DNA of 64,000 nt from DASSBG01 sp035699085. Its GTDB lineage: Bacteria; Pseudomonadota; Gammaproteobacteria; Xanthomonadales; Rhodanobacteraceae. The translations under genes were made by a program, and so were the position numbers. Below are positions 7,440 through 18,649 of this stretch, one piece after another. The stretch lies in NCBI GenBank assembly GCA_035699085.1, contig DASSBG010000046.1, positions 1 to 64,000 on the forward strand. The letters are read 5' to 3'. Under the pieces are notes generated by a model. That model had not been told where the DNA came from, did no database searches, and saw only the letters and a list, made by a program, of their open reading frames with translations. Within the stretch, counting starts at the first letter, position 1, and the number at the start of each line of letters is the position of its first letter.

Positions 7440-8462
7440 TCAGCCTCGGGATGGATGGAGCGCGCCGGCGCGCCAGCGCCAGCCGATGCCGCCGCAGGCC
7501 ACAGCGGCGACCAGCAACAGGATGACCACGCGCAAAAGATGGGCGCGGTCGAGCCAGCAGACGGCGGCAGCGGCGGCGAACACGGCCACGCCCAACGCCA
7601 GCGCCGACAGCAGATCGGCGCGACCGGCAAGGCCGCCGAGCAGCAACGCTGCGCCAGCGCAAGCCAGCACCAGCGCCAGCCCGCGCCGCCACCATGGGTA
7701 CGCCGGCGCGCGTGGCACGCCCGGCAGCAGCACGTCCAGCGGCACGTCGCCGACGAACACGACGTAGCCCGGCCCCGGCAGCCGCGGGTCAGCAACCAGC
7801 GCGCCGTCGCGCACGCCGGCGACCACGGTCAGCACCCGCGGCGGCACCACGGACCAGCCAACGCGCAGGTCACCGAGCTGCGGCGACCCGGCGACGAAGT
7901 TGCTCCACAGCTCGCCGTCGCGCAAGGCGAAGGTGGCGGCGAGGTTGGCCGGCATCGACGACAGCCGCGGCACGTAGTCGGCCCGGCCCGGAATGGCGGC
8001 CACCATCGCCGGCGACAGCTTCAGTCCACCTACGCGGACATCGGGCGACCGGAACTGCTCGCCATGAAATGGCATCGGACCAGGGTTGGCGTGACCCCGC
8101 CGGCGTGCGAATCGGCTTGAGTCGACGCTGTGGTCGACCCAGCCGCGCTCGTAGGAACCACCGGGCAGCTCGCGCCACTGCACCATCTGCACTGTACGCG
8201 TCAGTGCCGGCACCTCGGCGGCGATGCCGAATTGCATGTCGCGCGCCGGCTCCGCGATCTCGGTCATGCCGCTGACCCGCACCAACTGGCCGTCGTGGGC
8301 GTCGGCGGCCGACGCCGGGTGACGAACCGTGCCGCCGAGCGCCGCGTCACTGCGCCGCACCGCGGTCTCCGTGGCGGCCAGCAGCATCACCGCAAGCACC
8401 AGAAGCAGCAGGCCCGCCGCGACCAGCGCACCGCCACCGCCCATGGGCCAGCGTGGCGTCAC
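7440..8462 (-). CDS. TMEM43-family membrane protein
   Basis: The 340-aa protein has one N-terminal membrane segment, a long hydrophilic domain, and three C-terminal membrane segments. Features of the TMEM43 (DUF1625) family are visible: QLVRVSGMTEIAEPARDMQFG, MVQWRELPGGSYERGW, a NPGPMPFHGEQF stretch, then VRVGGLKLSPA. The family is best known from eukaryotic nuclear-envelope and ER proteins; its bacterial role is not known. Translation probably starts at GTG 8462, whose GTGA overlaps the stop of the upstream hydrolase. In-frame codons further upstream lie inside that gene. Confidence 0.82.
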   Translation of the reverse strand: MTPRWPMGGGGALVAAGLLLLVLAVMLLAATETAVRRSDAALGGTVRHPASAADAHDGQLVRVSGMTEIAEPARDMQFGIAAEVPALTRTVQMVQWRELPGGSYERGWVDHSVDSSRFARRRGHANPGPMPFHGEQFRSPDVRVGGLKLSPAMVAAIPGRADYVPRLSSMPANLAATFALRDGELWSNFVAGSPQLGDLRVGWSVVPPRVLTVVAGVRDGALVADPRLPGPGYVVFVGDVPLDVLLPGVPRAPAYPWWRRGLALVLACAGAALLLGGLAGRADLLSALALGVAVFAAAAAVCWLDRAHLLRVVILLLVAAVACGGIGWRWRAGALHPSRG

Positions 8463-9319
8463 AAGGCCTGGTCCACCAGGTCCGCGCGCTCGTCGACGCA
8501 CTGGTAGCGGCCGCGCTCGTCGCGCGCCAGCGAGGCCATCGCGACCTCGGCGTCGTGGGTGAAGTACAGCCGCACGCCACGCGCCAGCTTGTCCTCGAGA
8601 AACGCGCGCTTCTCGTCGATCAGCAGCTCCGGGTAGCGGTCGTAGCCCATCGTGATCGGCACGTGCACCCAGGCGCGGCCGGGGATCAGGTCGGCGCAGA
8701 AGACGACGCCACCATCGCCGCCGACCTCGGCCAGCAGCAGGCCGGGCGTGTGGCCATTGGAGACGCTGAAGCGCACCGCATCGCCGAGACTGGAGGTGCC
8801 GCCGGCATCAACCAGCTCCAGCCGGCCGCTCTGCTCCAGCAGGTCCGGCAGCTCCGGAATGAAGGAGACCCGGTCGCGCGGATGCGGCTGGCGCGCGCGC
8901 TGCCAGTGCTCGCGGCCGGTGATGAAGGTGGCGTTGGGAAACAGCAGCCGCGGCGGCTGGCCCTCCTGCCAGGCGGCGAGCAGGCCGCCGGCATGATCGA
9001 AGTGCAGGTGCGACAGCACCACGGCGTCGACATCGGCGTCGTCGACGCCGGCGGCGTGCAGCGAATCGAGCAGCACGTGGCGGTCCTCGACCACGCCGTA
9101 GCGCTCGCGCAGCTTCGGCTCGAAAAAGGCGCCGATGCCGGTCTCGAACAGCACGGTCTTGCCATCGAGGTCCCTGACCAGCAGGGCGCGGCAGGCCAGC
9201 GGGATGCGGTTGTCCTCGTCGGTGGCCATCCAGCGCGACCACATGGCCTTGGGCGCATTGCCGAACATCGCGCCGCCGTCGAGGCGCTGCGAATTGCCCT
9301 GGATCGACCACATGCGCAT
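8459..9319 (-). CDS. MBL-fold metallo-hydrolase
   Basis: The 286-aa cytoplasmic protein has the metallo-beta-lactamase-fold zinc motif HxHxDH (SHLHFDHAGG near residue 105), a second metal ligand in SNGHTPG, an Asp in FCADLIPG and a C-terminal His in YFTHDAEV. This layout fits lactonase- or phosphodiesterase-like members of the superfamily; the substrate cannot be told from sequence. It begins 4 bp after the recQ stop and overlaps the next gene through GTGA, which indicates one transcript. No signal peptide is seen. Confidence 0.88.
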   Translation of the reverse strand: MRMWSIQGNSQRLDGGAMFGNAPKAMWSRWMATDEDNRIPLACRALLVRDLDGKTVLFETGIGAFFEPKLRERYGVVEDRHVLLDSLHAAGVDDADVDAVVLSHLHFDHAGGLLAAWQEGQPPRLLFPNATFITGREHWQRARQPHPRDRVSFIPELPDLLEQSGRLELVDAGGTSSLGDAVRFSVSNGHTPGLLLAEVGGDGGVVFCADLIPGRAWVHVPITMGYDRYPELLIDEKRAFLEDKLARGVRLYFTHDAEVAMASLARDERGRYQCVDERADLVDQAL

Positions 9320-9323
9320 GTCG

Positions 9324-11192
<1,869 letters not shown>

Positions 11193-11390
11193 GCCGGGCA
11201 CCTGCGGCTGGCGCAGCGCCTGGTTGCGGGGTGGCCGCGTGGCCTGGATCGTGGTTTGGCATCGGGCCATGATAAAGCCCGGGATTCTGGATCGGGGGTT
11301 CGGGATTGGGGGAACGCAGTTTGCGCCTTGTCGCGCTGTCAGGCTTCGCGCAGGCGAATTCGCAGCCACGCTCTCGTCTAGAATGGCGCG

Positions 11391-12647
11391 ATGATCCCAC
11401 CGCGAAGTGACGTCCTGGTCCTCGGCGCAGGCGTCATCGGCCTGTCATGCGCGCTGTACCTGCTGAAGGCGGGCGCCAGCGTGCGCCTGCTGGAAAAAGG
11501 CCATGCCGGCTGCGGCAGTTCGCACGGCAACTGCGGCACGCTGACCCCCAGCCATGCCGACCCGCTGGCCATGCCCGGCATGATCGGCAAGGCCATGCGC
11601 TGGATGGTCAAGCGCGATGCGCCTTTGTACGTCAGCCCGCGGCCGGACCTGGCGCGGCTGCGCTGGCTGCTGGGCTTCGCCCGGCGCTGCAACTGGCGCG
11701 ACTTCACCCATACCGCCGAGGCCCGGGCCGCGATGCTGCTGCGCTCGCGCGACCTGATCGAGGCGCTGGTGCGGGACGAGCGGCTCGACTGCGAGTTTGA
11801 TGCCGCCGGCACGCTGTACGTCTACCGCGATGCCCGTGCGATGGCCGCCGACGCCGCGCACATCGAGTGGATGCAGCGGCTAGGCATCGCAACCGAGGTT
11901 AAACACGCCGACGACGTGGCGGCGATGGAGCCGGCGCTGCTGCCCGGAATGGCCGGCGGCGTCTACCATCCCGGGGATGCGCGGCTGCGGCCCGACCGCT
12001 ATGTCGCCGAATTGGCGCGTCGCGTGCGTGAGCTGGGCGGAATCATCGAGGAGCAGGCGCCGATCCATGGCTTCGCCACCGCCGACAGCCGCCTGACCGG
12101 CGTGCGGACAGCGCGCGGAGAGTTCGCTGGCGAGCGCGTGGTGCTGGCGCTGGGCGCGTGGTCACCGCTGGTGGGCGAGGCGCTGCGCTTGCGCCTGCCG
12201 ATGCAGCCCGGCAAGGGCTATTCCATCACCTGGTCGCGACCGGCTCTGTGCCCACGCCTGCCGCTCACCCTGCATGAGGATTCCGTTTGCGTCACCGCCT
12301 GGGGCTCCGGCTTCCGCCTCGGCAGCACCATGGAATTTGCCGGCTACGACACCCGGCTCAACCGCCTGCGGCTGGACGCGCTCAAGCGCGGCGCGGCGCG
12401 CTACCTGCGCCAGCCCGAGGGTGGCGAGCTGCACGAGGAATGGTGGGGCTGGCGGCCGATGAGCGTGGACGAGCTGCCGATCATCGGCCCCAGCGCGCGC
12501 TGGTCCAACCTGATCCTGGCCACCGGCCACGGCATGATGGGCATGAGCATGTCCGCGGCCACCGCCGAGCTGGTCGCCGCACAAGCCGCGGGCCAGCCGC
12601 CACCGCTCGACCCGGCGCCCTACGCGCCCGCCCGCTTCGCCCTCTAG
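11391..12647 (+). CDS. FAD-dependent D-amino-acid dehydrogenase (DadA-like)
   Basis: The 418-aa protein has an N-terminal Rossmann FAD site (DVLVLGAGVIGLSCALYLLKAGASVRLLEK) and the DAO-fold layout of DadA-type enzymes, including GSSHGNCG, PGKGYSITW and the C-terminal FAD contact WGWRPMSVDELPIIGPS followed by GHGMMGMSM. Such membrane-associated enzymes oxidise D-amino acids (D-Ala, or D-hydroxyproline in some relatives) to oxo acids. The neighbourhood suggests D-Ala or D-Glu released from peptidoglycan, which is inference. It is a single plus-strand gene convergent with the symporter that follows. Confidence 0.83.
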   Translation: MIPPRSDVLVLGAGVIGLSCALYLLKAGASVRLLEKGHAGCGSSHGNCGTLTPSHADPLAMPGMIGKAMRWMVKRDAPLYVSPRPDLARLRWLLGFARRCNWRDFTHTAEARAAMLLRSRDLIEALVRDERLDCEFDAAGTLYVYRDARAMAADAAHIEWMQRLGIATEVKHADDVAAMEPALLPGMAGGVYHPGDARLRPDRYVAELARRVRELGGIIEEQAPIHGFATADSRLTGVRTARGEFAGERVVLALGAWSPLVGEALRLRLPMQPGKGYSITWSRPALCPRLPLTLHEDSVCVTAWGSGFRLGSTMEFAGYDTRLNRLRLDALKRGAARYLRQPEGGELHEEWWGWRPMSVDELPIIGPSARWSNLILATGHGMMGMSMSAATAELVAAQAAGQPPPLDPAPYAPARFAL

Positions 12648-12849
12648 GAATCAACCATCCACTGGCAAGATTTGTCGCGGCCTCGGCGTCCTTGGCCGAC
12701 GCGCTCCCGAGTTGCCGCAGCCCGGTCAAGCCGCCGCAGGCGATGGACCCGCCGGCTCGCGCGTCGGCCCATTGCGGGCTGCGAGCTGGCCTTGAGCCGG
12801 CTTGCAGCCGCGCATGCGGAGCCAGCGCAGGCGCATGAGCCCCCCCAGA

Positions 12850-14169
12850 TCAGCGCGTGACGACGTGCCCACGTGCGTCAATGGCCGGCCCTGTGGTGGG
12901 CGCCGCGTCCGCGGCGGGTGCGTCGGAGCGGTCCGGTGCAGCCTCGCCGCGCGACTGGCGCACCACCACGCTGGTGGCGGCCATGTCGGCGGTGACGTTG
13001 CCGACGGTGGCGAACACGTCCGGGATCGTGTCGACCGCCAGCATCAGGCCCAGCGGCGCCACCGGCAACCCCATCGCCTGGGTCACCGGCAGGTTGGTGG
13101 CCATGAAGCTCACCTGGCCGGGCAAGCCGACAGACCCCAGGCTGATGACGACGGCCAGCAGCGCCCCGGCGACCAGCTGCGCGGCGCCGACGTCGATGCC
13201 GAAGGCCCAGGCAATGAACGAGGCAGAGGCGACATACTGGATGGGGCTGGTGATGCGAAACAGCGTCACCGCCAGCGGCAGGGTCAGCGACGTCACCCGC
13301 TGCGGCCAAGCCAGCCGCGTCTCGGCGCTTTCCAGCATCGCCGGCAGCGAGGCCAACGAGGATTGCGTGCTGGCCGCCACCACCTGCGGCGGCGTCAGCC
13401 CGGAGACGAAGCGGCGCAGGCGCTCGCCGCCCCACAACACCGCCACCGGCAGCATCAGCAGCGCCACCGCGACGTAGAGGCCAATCTCCAGTCCGATATA
13501 GACGCCAAGCGCGCTCAGCATCGACAAGCCGGAGCGTGCACACACCGACAGGATCAGCGCGAACACCCCGAGCGGTGCCGCCCACAGCACCCAGCGCACC
13601 ACCACGATCATGGCATCGGCAATGGCCTGGAAGAAATTGACCACCAGCGTCCGACGTTCGTTTTCGATGCGGGTCAGGGCGAAACCGAAAAACAGCGCGA
13701 ACACCACCAGCGGCAGCATCGCGGCCTGGGCCGCGGCGGCGATGGCGTTGTCGGGAATGATGCCGGTAACCCAGTCGGCCCAGCCGGCCGGTGCAGCGGC
13801 CACGGGCGCATTGCCGTTGCTACCGAGCGCGGCGGCCAGCGCGGGGTCGTGCGGCACCAGCGCCAGTACCGTCGGCGCCAGCGCCGCGGTAAACAACGCG
13901 GCACCAGTGAGCAACACGATGAATACGATGATCGAGCGGCGCGCCACACGGCCCGAGGCGGCCGCGTCGCTGGCTGTGTTTACGCCAACCACCACCAGGG
14001 CCAGTACCAGCGGCACCACCGTCATTTGCAGCGCATTGAGCCACAGCCGGCCGATCGGGTGAGCCACGCCGGCGACACGCAGTGCCAGGTCGGCATCGAA
14101 CCACGCCAGCAGCAGCCCGACCACGGCGCCGGCGACCAGGCCGGTGAGGACACGCGCGGTGAGGCTCAT
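12850..14169 (-). CDS. Dicarboxylate/amino acid:cation symporter (DAACS family)
   Basis: The 439-aa protein has the eight-segment plus two-hairpin plan of Glt-type symporters for Glu, Asp or dicarboxylates. Visible motifs are TVVPLVLALVVVGV near residue 50, the first re-entrant serine-rich hairpin (AASTQSSLASLPAML near 280), and PDVFATVGNVTADMAA in the C-terminal core. The helical NMDGT motif typical of Glu transporters is altered (LPLAVTLFR), so the substrate may differ. A low-complexity Asp/Ala tail ends the protein. Its ATG overlaps the stop of the upstream L,D-transpeptidase gene (ATGA), implying coupled translation. Confidence 0.87.
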   Translation of the reverse strand: MSLTARVLTGLVAGAVVGLLLAWFDADLALRVAGVAHPIGRLWLNALQMTVVPLVLALVVVGVNTASDAAASGRVARRSIIVFIVLLTGAALFTAALAPTVLALVPHDPALAAALGSNGNAPVAAAPAGWADWVTGIIPDNAIAAAAQAAMLPLVVFALFFGFALTRIENERRTLVVNFFQAIADAMIVVVRWVLWAAPLGVFALILSVCARSGLSMLSALGVYIGLEIGLYVAVALLMLPVAVLWGGERLRRFVSGLTPPQVVAASTQSSLASLPAMLESAETRLAWPQRVTSLTLPLAVTLFRITSPIQYVASASFIAWAFGIDVGAAQLVAGALLAVVISLGSVGLPGQVSFMATNLPVTQAMGLPVAPLGLMLAVDTIPDVFATVGNVTADMAATSVVVRQSRGEAAPDRSDAPAADAAPTTGPAIDARGHVVTR

Positions 14170-14966
14170 GGCCGGCGCTCCAGGACCGGCAGTTGCCAGG
14201 CCTCGTGCAGGCGCACGTACTCGGCTTGCGGCAGCAGCACGAACACCGGATGCTTGCGCCGGTCCAGCCAGCCCAGCAACCTCTCCATCGTCTGTGGCGC
14301 CATGGCCGTGCAGCCGGCGGTAGTGGTGGCCGGCGACTTCCAGAGGTGGCCGAAGATGCAACTGCCGGCCATCGGCTGCTGCTGCCAGTTGCTCTCGATC
14401 ACGAAGCCCAGCCGGTAGCGCTGGTCGCCGTTGGCGTGCAGGTCGCGGCGCATCGGCTCGGTGGCACCCTTCACTGCCGCGGCACCGACGTCACCGGCAT
14501 CAACGATGCGGTTGTAGTGCGGCGAGCCGCTGACGTCGATGCACCAGTCGCCGGCGTCCATGGCGCGGTAGGCCAGGCCGGTGTCGGCAGTGGCCGCGTA
14601 GCCGAAGGCGCTGCCGATGCGGAACACGCCGGCGGGGCTGCGGCCGTCGCCCTCGCGCTTCACCGGGCCCTCGGCCTGCGCCGGCTGCAGGCCGAGGCCC
14701 CAGGCCGCGCCGGAACGGCCAATCACCACCGGCTGCGGCGAGCCCCGTTCGTGCCACCCGTGGTCGCTGCGGGCGTAGGCGCGCAGCGTGCCCTGCCTGC
14801 TGTTCCAGCCGGGCACCATCACCAGCACCATCTGTCGCGCGTCGGACCAGGCCTGCGCGGGTGCGCTGGCGGCCACGCCGCTGGTGCTGGCACAGCTCGC
14901 GACGGCCAGCGCGGCGGCGAGTGGCGGCAAGCATCGGCAAAGAACGTTCAATCCGGACATGGGCAT
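14166..14966 (-). CDS. L,D-transpeptidase-family lipoprotein
   Basis: The 266-aa precursor has a lipoprotein signal ending in a lipobox (ALAVASC). The catalytic domain shows the cysteine motif TTAGCTAM near residue 219, preceded by GSCIFGHLWKS, which matches the COG3786 branch of YkuD-like L,D-transpeptidases. These act on stem peptides of peptidoglycan in the periplasm, cutting or exchanging bonds after the L centre of DAP. I use the ATG of MPMSGLNVL; an upstream TTG would add seven residues. Gene order places it between the RpiR regulator and the symporter on one strand. Confidence 0.82.
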   Translation of the reverse strand: MPMSGLNVLCRCLPPLAAALAVASCASTSGVAASAPAQAWSDARQMVLVMVPGWNSRQGTLRAYARSDHGWHERGSPQPVVIGRSGAAWGLGLQPAQAEGPVKREGDGRSPAGVFRIGSAFGYAATADTGLAYRAMDAGDWCIDVSGSPHYNRIVDAGDVGAAAVKGATEPMRRDLHANGDQRYRLGFVIESNWQQQPMAGSCIFGHLWKSPATTTAGCTAMAPQTMERLLGWLDRRKHPVFVLLPQAEYVRLHEAWQLPVLERRP

Positions 14967-15045
14967 GCGGTACTCGTCTTGGATCAAAAGATGCGCCGGC
15001 TCCCGGCGCGGGCGACGCCCATGCGGTGCTGCGGCGCGGCCGCCT

Positions 15046-15924
15046 TCATGATTCCGCCGCCGGCTGGATGCGATCGAGGGTGGCCTTGAGCTGCGCGCTG
15101 CGCTCGCTGCTGCCCTCGCACAGGAGCACGAAGACGCCGTCCATCAGGTGTTGCAGGGCGGAGTGGTAGAGCAGCGGCTCGATGTGGGCCCGCTCGTCGT
15201 GCGCCGACACCAGCAACGACAGGTTGGCGTGCGCGCGCAGCGGGTTGGGCGTGTGCCGGGTGACGGTGACCACGGTGCCGTGGCGCTCGCGGAACCAGCG
15301 ACTGATCTCGCACAGCGCCGGCTGCGTGCCGTACTCGGAGAACACCAGCAGCACGTCGCCGCGCGCGGCGGCGGAAATGCTGGCGGTCATGTGCGCGGTG
15401 TCGAAGTTGTGCAATGTCAGCACGCCCAGCATCGACAGCCGCAGGGCAGCGGCGCGGGCATGCAGGTCGTCCCGGCCGAGGCCGATGATGAACACCTTGC
15501 CAGCCTTGCCGATGGCCTCGGCGACGGCGTCCAGGGTCTCGGGCGGATTGATCATCCGGGTGGCCTCCTCGGCCTCGGACTTGTGCCGCCACAACGCGCT
15601 GGCCCGCTGGCGATGCGGGTCCGCCTGTTCGGCCGTGGCCGGCACCGGCGCCAGCGTATCGCCGTTCTCCGCGCGCGCGGTAGCCTCGCCGATCGAATAC
15701 TTGAGGTCCGGGTAGCCCTTGAAGCCCAGCTTCTGCGCAAACTTGATGACACTGGACTGGCTTATGCCAACGGCGTTCGCCAGCTGCTGCGAGGAGTAGT
15801 CGCGCAGCAACTGCGTGTTGTCGAGAATGAAGTCGGCGATGCGGCGCTCGATCGCCGACATGCTGTCGCGCTCGGACCGTATCTTGACCAGTGGCGTCAT
15901 GTAGATCGCAGACTCCGTATCCAT
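15046..15924 (-). CDS. MurR/RpiR-family transcriptional regulator
   Basis: The 292-aa protein has an N-terminal HTH_6 domain (ERRIADFILDN...YSSQQLANAVGISQSSVIKFAQKLGFKGYPDLK, residues 20-85) and a C-terminal SIS sugar-phosphate domain (residues 130-270, FIIGLGRDDLHA...VFSEYGTQ). MurR, a relative, senses MurNAc-6-phosphate. A good ribosome binding site (AGAGGA) precedes the ATG of MDTESAIYM by 7 nt. Its place between the dipeptide epimerase and the L,D-transpeptidase suggests that it controls this peptidoglycan-salvage locus, possibly both divergent arms. The ligand is unknown. Confidence 0.88.
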   Translation of the reverse strand: MDTESAIYMTPLVKIRSERDSMSAIERRIADFILDNTQLLRDYSSQQLANAVGISQSSVIKFAQKLGFKGYPDLKYSIGEATARAENGDTLAPVPATAEQADPHRQRASALWRHKSEAEEATRMINPPETLDAVAEAIGKAGKVFIIGLGRDDLHARAAALRLSMLGVLTLHNFDTAHMTASISAAARGDVLLVFSEYGTQPALCEISRWFRERHGTVVTVTRHTPNPLRAHANLSLLVSAHDERAHIEPLLYHSALQHLMDGVFVLLCEGSSERSAQLKATLDRIQPAAES

Positions 15925-16081
15925 CGACGTGTCCTCTGGCGCGGCGCGTCGTACGCCCGCAAGATTTCGCCTCAAGACGTGACGCAGCGGCATCGGCGCG
16001 GCGCGGCCGCGCCCGGCTTCAACCCCGCCGGCACCGGCCCGAACTGCCGGCGCAACAGCACCCGCCGCCGGCTGCGCGCGC

Positions 16082-17194
16082 TCACGCACTGTTCCTCAGC
16101 TCGCTGATCGGCTCCAGCCCCTCGATTTCCCGGATGCCGAGACCGGGCGCGTCGCTGATGCTGATTTCCGAATCGTTGAAACGCACGCCACCGTGAACCG
16201 GGTCGTAGGTGCACAGCGACGGGCCGTCGAGGTCGCTCTTGGTGATGATGCTTGCCTTGGCCACCGCCACGTGCGCCGCCGCCGATACGCTGATGCTGCC
16301 TTCGAGCATACAGCCGATCATGCAGTCGATGCCGTACATCGCGGCGATGTCGGCGATGCGGATGGCATTGGAGATGCCGCCGGTCTTCATCAGCTTGATA
16401 TTGATGATGTCCGCCGCGCGCATGCGGATCAGGTCGATCACCTGCATCGGCCCGAACACGCTTTCGTCAGCCATGATCGGCGTGTGCACGCGCTCGGTGA
16501 CGTGGCGCATGCCCTCGATGTCGCTGGCCTTGACCGGCTGCTCCACCAGCTCCAGCTTCACCCCGGCGTCCTCCAGCGTCTGCAGCGCGTACACGGCCTG
16601 CTTGGCGGTCCAGCCCTGGTTGGCGTCCAGGCGCAGCAGCGCGCGGCTCTCGACCGCGGCGTGGATGGCCTTGACCCGCTCGATGTCGACGCCGATGTCC
16701 TTGCCGACCTTGATCTTCAGCGACTCGAACCCGCGCTCCACGGCGGCGAGCGAGTCGGCCACCATCTTGTCGATGTAGTCGACGCTGATGGTGATGTCGG
16801 TGGTGATCACCGGATCGCCGCCGCCCAGCAGTTTGTACAGCGGCGCGTCGTACAACTGGCCCCACAAGTCGTAGATGGCGATCTCGACCGCAGCCTTGGC
16901 GCTGGAGTTTTTCTCCATCGCGCCCTGGATCAACAGCACCAGGCGGTTGAGGTCGGCCACGTCCTCTCCGATCAGGCGCGGGGCGATGTAGTTGCGGATG
17001 GCGTCGACGATGGAGCCGTGGGTGTCGCCGGTGATGACCGCGGTGGCCGGCGCCTCGCCGTAGCCGACGTGGCCGGTGTCGGTGTGCACCATGATCACGA
17101 TGTCCTCGACCTTGTCGACCGAGCGCAGCGCGGTCTTGAACGGCGTCTTCAGGGGCACCCGCAGCATCGCGTAGCGGATATCGGTGATTCTCAT
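16082..17194 (-). CDS. L-Ala-D/L-Glu (dipeptide) epimerase, YkfB-like
   Basis: The 370-aa protein belongs to the enolase superfamily (MLE subgroup). It carries the catalytic Lys pair in LKIKVGKD near residue 160, the metal ligands in LDANQGW, VEQP and MADES, and the second catalytic Lys in INIKLMKTGGI near 265, followed by GCMLEGSIS. This pattern fits L-Ala-D/L-Glu epimerases, which convert the murein dipeptide L-Ala-D-Glu to L-Ala-L-Glu so that it can be hydrolysed and used. There is no signal peptide, so it is cytoplasmic. The ATG overlaps the stop of the NlpC/P60 gene, the same partner arrangement as ykfB and ykfC in Bacillus. Confidence 0.88.
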   Translation of the reverse strand: MRITDIRYAMLRVPLKTPFKTALRSVDKVEDIVIMVHTDTGHVGYGEAPATAVITGDTHGSIVDAIRNYIAPRLIGEDVADLNRLVLLIQGAMEKNSSAKAAVEIAIYDLWGQLYDAPLYKLLGGGDPVITTDITISVDYIDKMVADSLAAVERGFESLKIKVGKDIGVDIERVKAIHAAVESRALLRLDANQGWTAKQAVYALQTLEDAGVKLELVEQPVKASDIEGMRHVTERVHTPIMADESVFGPMQVIDLIRMRAADIINIKLMKTGGISNAIRIADIAAMYGIDCMIGCMLEGSISVSAAAHVAVAKASIITKSDLDGPSLCTYDPVHGGVRFNDSEISISDAPGLGIREIEGLEPISELRNSA

Positions 17195-18621
17195 TGCTTC
17201 GCTCCCGTGGTGCCCTGCGGGCGGATGCGAACGATTGCGGTCATGTGGTCGATGTAGCTTTCGCGGGCGTTGGCCATCAGCGGCAGCAGCGGCGTCACCG
17301 AGACGCCATTGAGCTTGACGTGATGCATCTCGCCGTCGGGACCGCGGAAGGCTGCGCCGCTGGTGTCGTGGATCACGTAGGGCTGGCCGTGCAGGTGGCC
17401 GATCACCATCATTACGTGGCCCGGAATGTAGATGAGGTCGCCCACTTCGAGGTTCCCCACGGCCCGGGTGCGCTCCGCCTGTGTGGTGGATTTGCCGAAG
17501 GCGATGCGGTTGGCGGCCGGGCTGACGCTTTGCGCGCTGGTGTTGCGCGGCATGTGCACGCCCATGCTGCGGTAGACGTCGGAGACGAAGCCGGAGCAGT
17601 CGCGCCCGTCGAAGGCGTGGCCCCAGCCATAGCGTTCGCCGAGGAACTTGAATGCCTGGCGGACGATGTTCGCGCGGGTCAGCGGCAGGTAGCCGTCATG
17701 GGTGTCGGCGTTCTTCTGCAGCAAGGCATGGCTGAAGCCCAGCGTGCCGTCGTCCTGGCGCAGCGGCAGTTCGATCACGTACGAGGCGTAGGGGCCCTGG
17801 CCGTTGACCGGCTTGTCGGCCGGCCACTCCGGCGCGTAGGGGACGCGCGTGCCCATGTCCAGTTGCAGCTGCGAAACCGCCGGTGCCTCCGGAGTGAACA
17901 CGGTGTCGACCGAGGCGCCGGTGACGACGCGGAACGGCGTCTTGCCGACGTAGCCGAAGACCTCCGACGCCGGGCCGATGGCGACATGTTTCGCCTGCAC
18001 CCAGGCGCGGTAGCGCGGCGCCTCGACGAACAACCACTGGTGATCGGCGCTTGCGTGCAGCACCGCCACCGGCGTGCCGGGGAACATGCCGCTTTCCTGG
18101 AAGCGGTCGATGTCGGTGTCGCCCTTGCGGCTGAAGACCCGCTCGGTGGTCGGGAAGGTACGCAGCATCGCGCGGTGCACCACCAGCCCGTAGCGCACAT
18201 CCGTTTGCTCCGGTATCGCGTCCAGCGCCAGGTTCTGCACGAGTGCATCCAGCGCCGCGTCGGTGACCGCATTGCCGTGCACGTCGTAGAGCGTGCGGTC
18301 GGGCCGCGTGGACAGGTTCTCGATCCAGCCGCGCAGCGTCTTGCGGTCCAGCTTCTGCGGCAGATCGTGCAGGTCGTAGACGAACGGATCGAGCTCGGTG
18401 ACGCGCGCGTTCCAGCGATCGATGGCGGCCGCGTCCATGATCACGCGGTCCGGCTGGTGCAGCCGCTTGAGCCAGAACGAGGCCGTGAGCTGCGCATCGC
18501 CGACACCGATCACGCCGTGCGGCGCCAGCGGCAGCGTGGCCTGCCCGGCGGCGGTCCGCGCATGCACCGGCGCACCCGCGAGGGCCAATGCGAAGACGGC
18601 GGCAAGGATCGAAATGCGCAT
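17191..18621 (-). CDS. Secreted NlpC/P60 (C40) peptidase with SH3b domains, YkfC-like
   Basis: The 476-aa precursor has a clear signal peptide (MRISILAAVFALALAGAPVHA). The middle holds bacterial SH3-type domains (about 190-300, with VAVLHASADHQWLFVEAPRYRAWV). The C-terminal NlpC/P60 domain has catalytic Cys in GRDCSGF near 341, His in GHVMMVIG near 401 and a third residue in YVIHDTSG. YkfC-type enzymes cut the gamma-D-Glu-DAP bond of L-Ala-D-Glu-DAP. Here the enzyme is exported, unlike the cytoplasmic Bacillus YkfC, so it would work on muropeptides in the periplasm. Stop and start overlap (ATGA) couples it to the epimerase. Confidence 0.9.
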   Translation of the reverse strand: MRISILAAVFALALAGAPVHARTAAGQATLPLAPHGVIGVGDAQLTASFWLKRLHQPDRVIMDAAAIDRWNARVTELDPFVYDLHDLPQKLDRKTLRGWIENLSTRPDRTLYDVHGNAVTDAALDALVQNLALDAIPEQTDVRYGLVVHRAMLRTFPTTERVFSRKGDTDIDRFQESGMFPGTPVAVLHASADHQWLFVEAPRYRAWVQAKHVAIGPASEVFGYVGKTPFRVVTGASVDTVFTPEAPAVSQLQLDMGTRVPYAPEWPADKPVNGQGPYASYVIELPLRQDDGTLGFSHALLQKNADTHDGYLPLTRANIVRQAFKFLGERYGWGHAFDGRDCSGFVSDVYRSMGVHMPRNTSAQSVSPAANRIAFGKSTTQAERTRAVGNLEVGDLIYIPGHVMMVIGHLHGQPYVIHDTSGAAFRGPDGEMHHVKLNGVSVTPLLPLMANARESYIDHMTAIVRIRPQGTTGAKQ

Positions 18622-18649
18622 GATGTTCACCTTGAGGTTTGCGACGGCC

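Noticed and set aside
12648..12849. Small open frame between the D-amino-acid dehydrogenase and the symporter
   Set aside because: It has low-complexity Arg-rich translation and no ribosome binding site. It is a by-product of high GC.
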